DNA of 64,000 nt from NCBI RefSeq assembly GCF_014805685.1, contig NC_060898.1, positions 6,533,501 through 6,597,500 of the forward strand, in the 5' to 3' direction. A program made the position numbers and the translations under genes. Source of the stretch: Silurus meridionalis. Taxonomy: Eukaryota > Chordata > Actinopteri > Siluriformes > Siluridae. Shown here one piece after another: positions 54,185-57,500 of this stretch (position 1 is the stretch's first letter; the number at the start of each line of letters is the position of its first letter). The notes under the pieces were generated by a model. The model saw nothing but the letters and a program-made list of their open reading frames with translations. It was not told the origin of the DNA and made no database searches.

Positions 54185-54538
54185 CACACACAAACCAAAA
54201 ATTGGCCATATTAAATTGTCAATGGTTGTTTCAATCATTTACTGTCATGTTCAGTGTCATTAACAAAAGAGACCAGATTCAAATCAGCCAAATATTAATG
54301 AGGAAACTGGGGCACACTGTCTATGGTTTAATTAATTTCAAAAGCCTTCCTCCAAAGTCATCACAAAGAAATATATTCCAGCCTGTGGAATGACAAAGGG
54401 TTTAGGAAAGAGAAAACGATAGACAGCCTTGGGACAAATTAAAAAAAAAAGAAGTATCTTTATATTTTCTGCACTATTTTACTTTCAATATTCAGGACAC
54501 TCATTGATAGTGCACACACTGCTCTTTGTGCTCAGCTT

Positions 54539-54599
<61 letters not shown>

Positions 54600-57500
54600 G
54601 CTCTTATCTTTCTCATTTTTATGCTTTCCGTCACTCAATGGAACACAGAACACTTGAACACTTGTGAAATTCAGCACATGTGTGTGATCCTTACCACTCA
54701 CTTCCCCCTCCATCCACAGAACAGCATTTAACCACAACTATATTTCTATCAGCCCTTACGGAGTCCTGTGTACTTTTAGGTGCAAATATTGCTCATATAG
54801 AGTATTGTTCTTTTCTTGTGTTTTCTTTGTGAACCTTTCTTAATTATAAAAAATATTGAGGTCTTTATTTAATCTATAAACATATTTTGCATAAAATTGT
54901 TTTGAAATGCCAAAGTTTCATACCAACTAGTGCCTGGATATGTATTGGTATTAATTTGTTCATCTTGCTGAAGTGTACATAAATCCAAAAAGTCTATTTC
55001 AATAGAAAAAAACTGTCACCAGTGTATCAGGGGATTTTTCCATGCACTGTAACTTTTGAACCAATATAAGCTGTCAAATCAAAACCGGTTTAAGGGGGGG
55101 GGGAGTCTGTCTGCTTTTCTTTTAAAAAAAGCCACACACATGCTTTAAAGATTGGAGGATTTTGCAGGATTTTCCACCGTCCGATGCTGCAGGCAGCGTG
55201 TAATGAGACATGCTTCCTTGTTAAGCGGATTTCAGCAATTAACTCTCCACAATGTGTGTGAGGTGATTTACCCAGTGAGAGGTAGTGATGCTGTGAATAG
55301 TGCAGCACTGTCTCCTAATGGAGAATAATACACATTACAAGCTTTTTGTGCAATGATAGATTTTGTCCTTGATGAGCCTCGTAGATGAGGAATTGTGTTT
55401 ATAGTAAATTAAGCTGTATTTAACAGTATGGATCGTATCTAATATAAAAAAAAAATGACTGGTTATCTGTGTGCTTATGTATTAAGTATAAGCTTTTTAC
55501 CAAACTGTAAAACAAAATGAATTATCAGAAAATATTAAACCCAGCCACCCTGTGGACAAACCTCATTAAAACTGTCTGTACTTGTGACCTTAAGTGTTTA
55601 GTCTTTTCCCTCAACTCAATACCATATGTGGTGTATAATGATTTATACTCTGAACAAACTGTTTCAGCAAAATGTTTCTACCTGAGCTCAAAAGAACATC
55701 CCACACTTTTCAAGTAGGAAATAGCATCAGACTTGGAGGTGCTGATTTTATACAAGTAGGTAAATGCTTGAGTAAATAGTGATGGTCTACACCAGATGGT
55801 GCCCAGAAAAAATTGCTATTACTGAATGGCCACAAGACCAGTAAATTGATCACAAAATTAATCAGTTACATTTGACCCAAAGTGCTCTGGTAATAAAAAT
55901 TACATTAATGAGCTTTGTCTAATAACTTTTTTTTGTTAAGTGTCGATCTGGCCACTACTTCACCCCAATCTCACCATCTCTAAGTATCTCCATCATTTGT
56001 AGGTGTAAAGAGCGCCCAAAAATAATACATGAAAAGACTGTCAGGGAACCACCAGCCACACCTCCCTCCTGCACTCAGCACACTCGCACAGCCTCACCTT
56101 CCTACTAATCACTTTTACCTGTCTCCAATCTACTCTCCCATTTATAAGGCCCCCGTTCCCACTCGCTCACCGTCCGATCTACAAATTGCACTAGAGATCA
56201 TCCCTGGACATCCCATGTTACGGATTTTACCGGTTGTGCTTCTGCCGAAGCTCCTGTCTCATGTACTAAGGCAAATAAAACTCATTGACTGTATTCTGGT
56301 CTCCGACTCTTGATCCGAGCGTGACAAAGACACCAATTGCAAGAAGATTTAACTGAAAGTCTTAAAGTATCTGATGTGAACAATACTTGAGTATTTGACT
56401 ATTATTGAACATAAGCTCAAAGATGCACTATTCCTCAACACCGAAACACATGTTAGTGAAAAGTCAAAAACAGTTGATTTATGAGGTATTATTTTCTAAA
56501 AATACGAATAAAATTGTACACCTCGACACTGCATTTATCAAAATCAACACAACATCTCTTCAACATGCCTGAGAGAAACAAAGATCAAACAAGTCGGGCC
56601 AAAAACGACAGAGTAGTAAAGCAATCTTTCAAAAAGGTATCTTCAGTTAACAAATAAAATGGCAATATCATATCACAAAGAAGAAGAATCGCTAGTATTC
56701 AATGGACAAATAAAACGAAAGTAGATATTCTCCTTTTTGGTAAATAAATAACCCATTACTAATAAAGCTAACAGGCTAAATGTAATTGGTGACGGTCATT
56801 GTAAATTAGAATTGTATAGAAAATGCATATATTGAATCATAAATGTATTTGAGTAGATAGTAAAAGTTGCTTATATCTTTGATACTCAGTAATACTAGAA
56901 AGTAGCCAAAGAATTACAGTAAGGAAGGATGTTTACGTATATAATTTTCCCTATTTCCCTCCCAGTAACACTATGCAGACAGAATAGCAATGCTGCTTGA
57001 AGCACATGGTCTGCCTTCTCAAAAACCTGAATACTTTATCTGGTGAATATGCCAATTCAACAGTCAGAGGTTTTTATTTTTTTGGAAAGTGAAGGTCTCA
57101 TAGGAACAACCCTCTTGTCTTCTGAGACAAACTCCAGCTGCATGGCTTTAGACTTGGGAGTATACTCACAACTAGAGACATAATTGTTGGAACTCCTGAA
57201 TAAACTTTCTTTCGGGTTCTCCCATTAGGGGTCGCCACAACGGTCCGCATGTTTGATTTGGCACATGTTTTTACGCTGGATGCCCTTCCTAACACAACCC
57301 TCCCCATTTATCTGGGTTTGGGACCGGCACTAAGGCTTGTGCAACCCTAATGGCTGGGGTTGGTTCCCTGAACGGGGATCGAACCCGGGCCGCAGCGGTG
57401 AGAGCGCCGCATCCTAACCACTAGACCACCAGGAAACCTTGTTGGAACTCCTGAATACTAGTTAGAAAGCCAGGTACCCCCCACTCTCCAGTCATTCACC

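Noticed and set aside
57364..57435. Functional tRNA-Glu gene
   Set aside because: It is the head of a SINE with a LINE-like tail and a 19-bp target duplication, so a stand-alone tRNA gene is unlikely.
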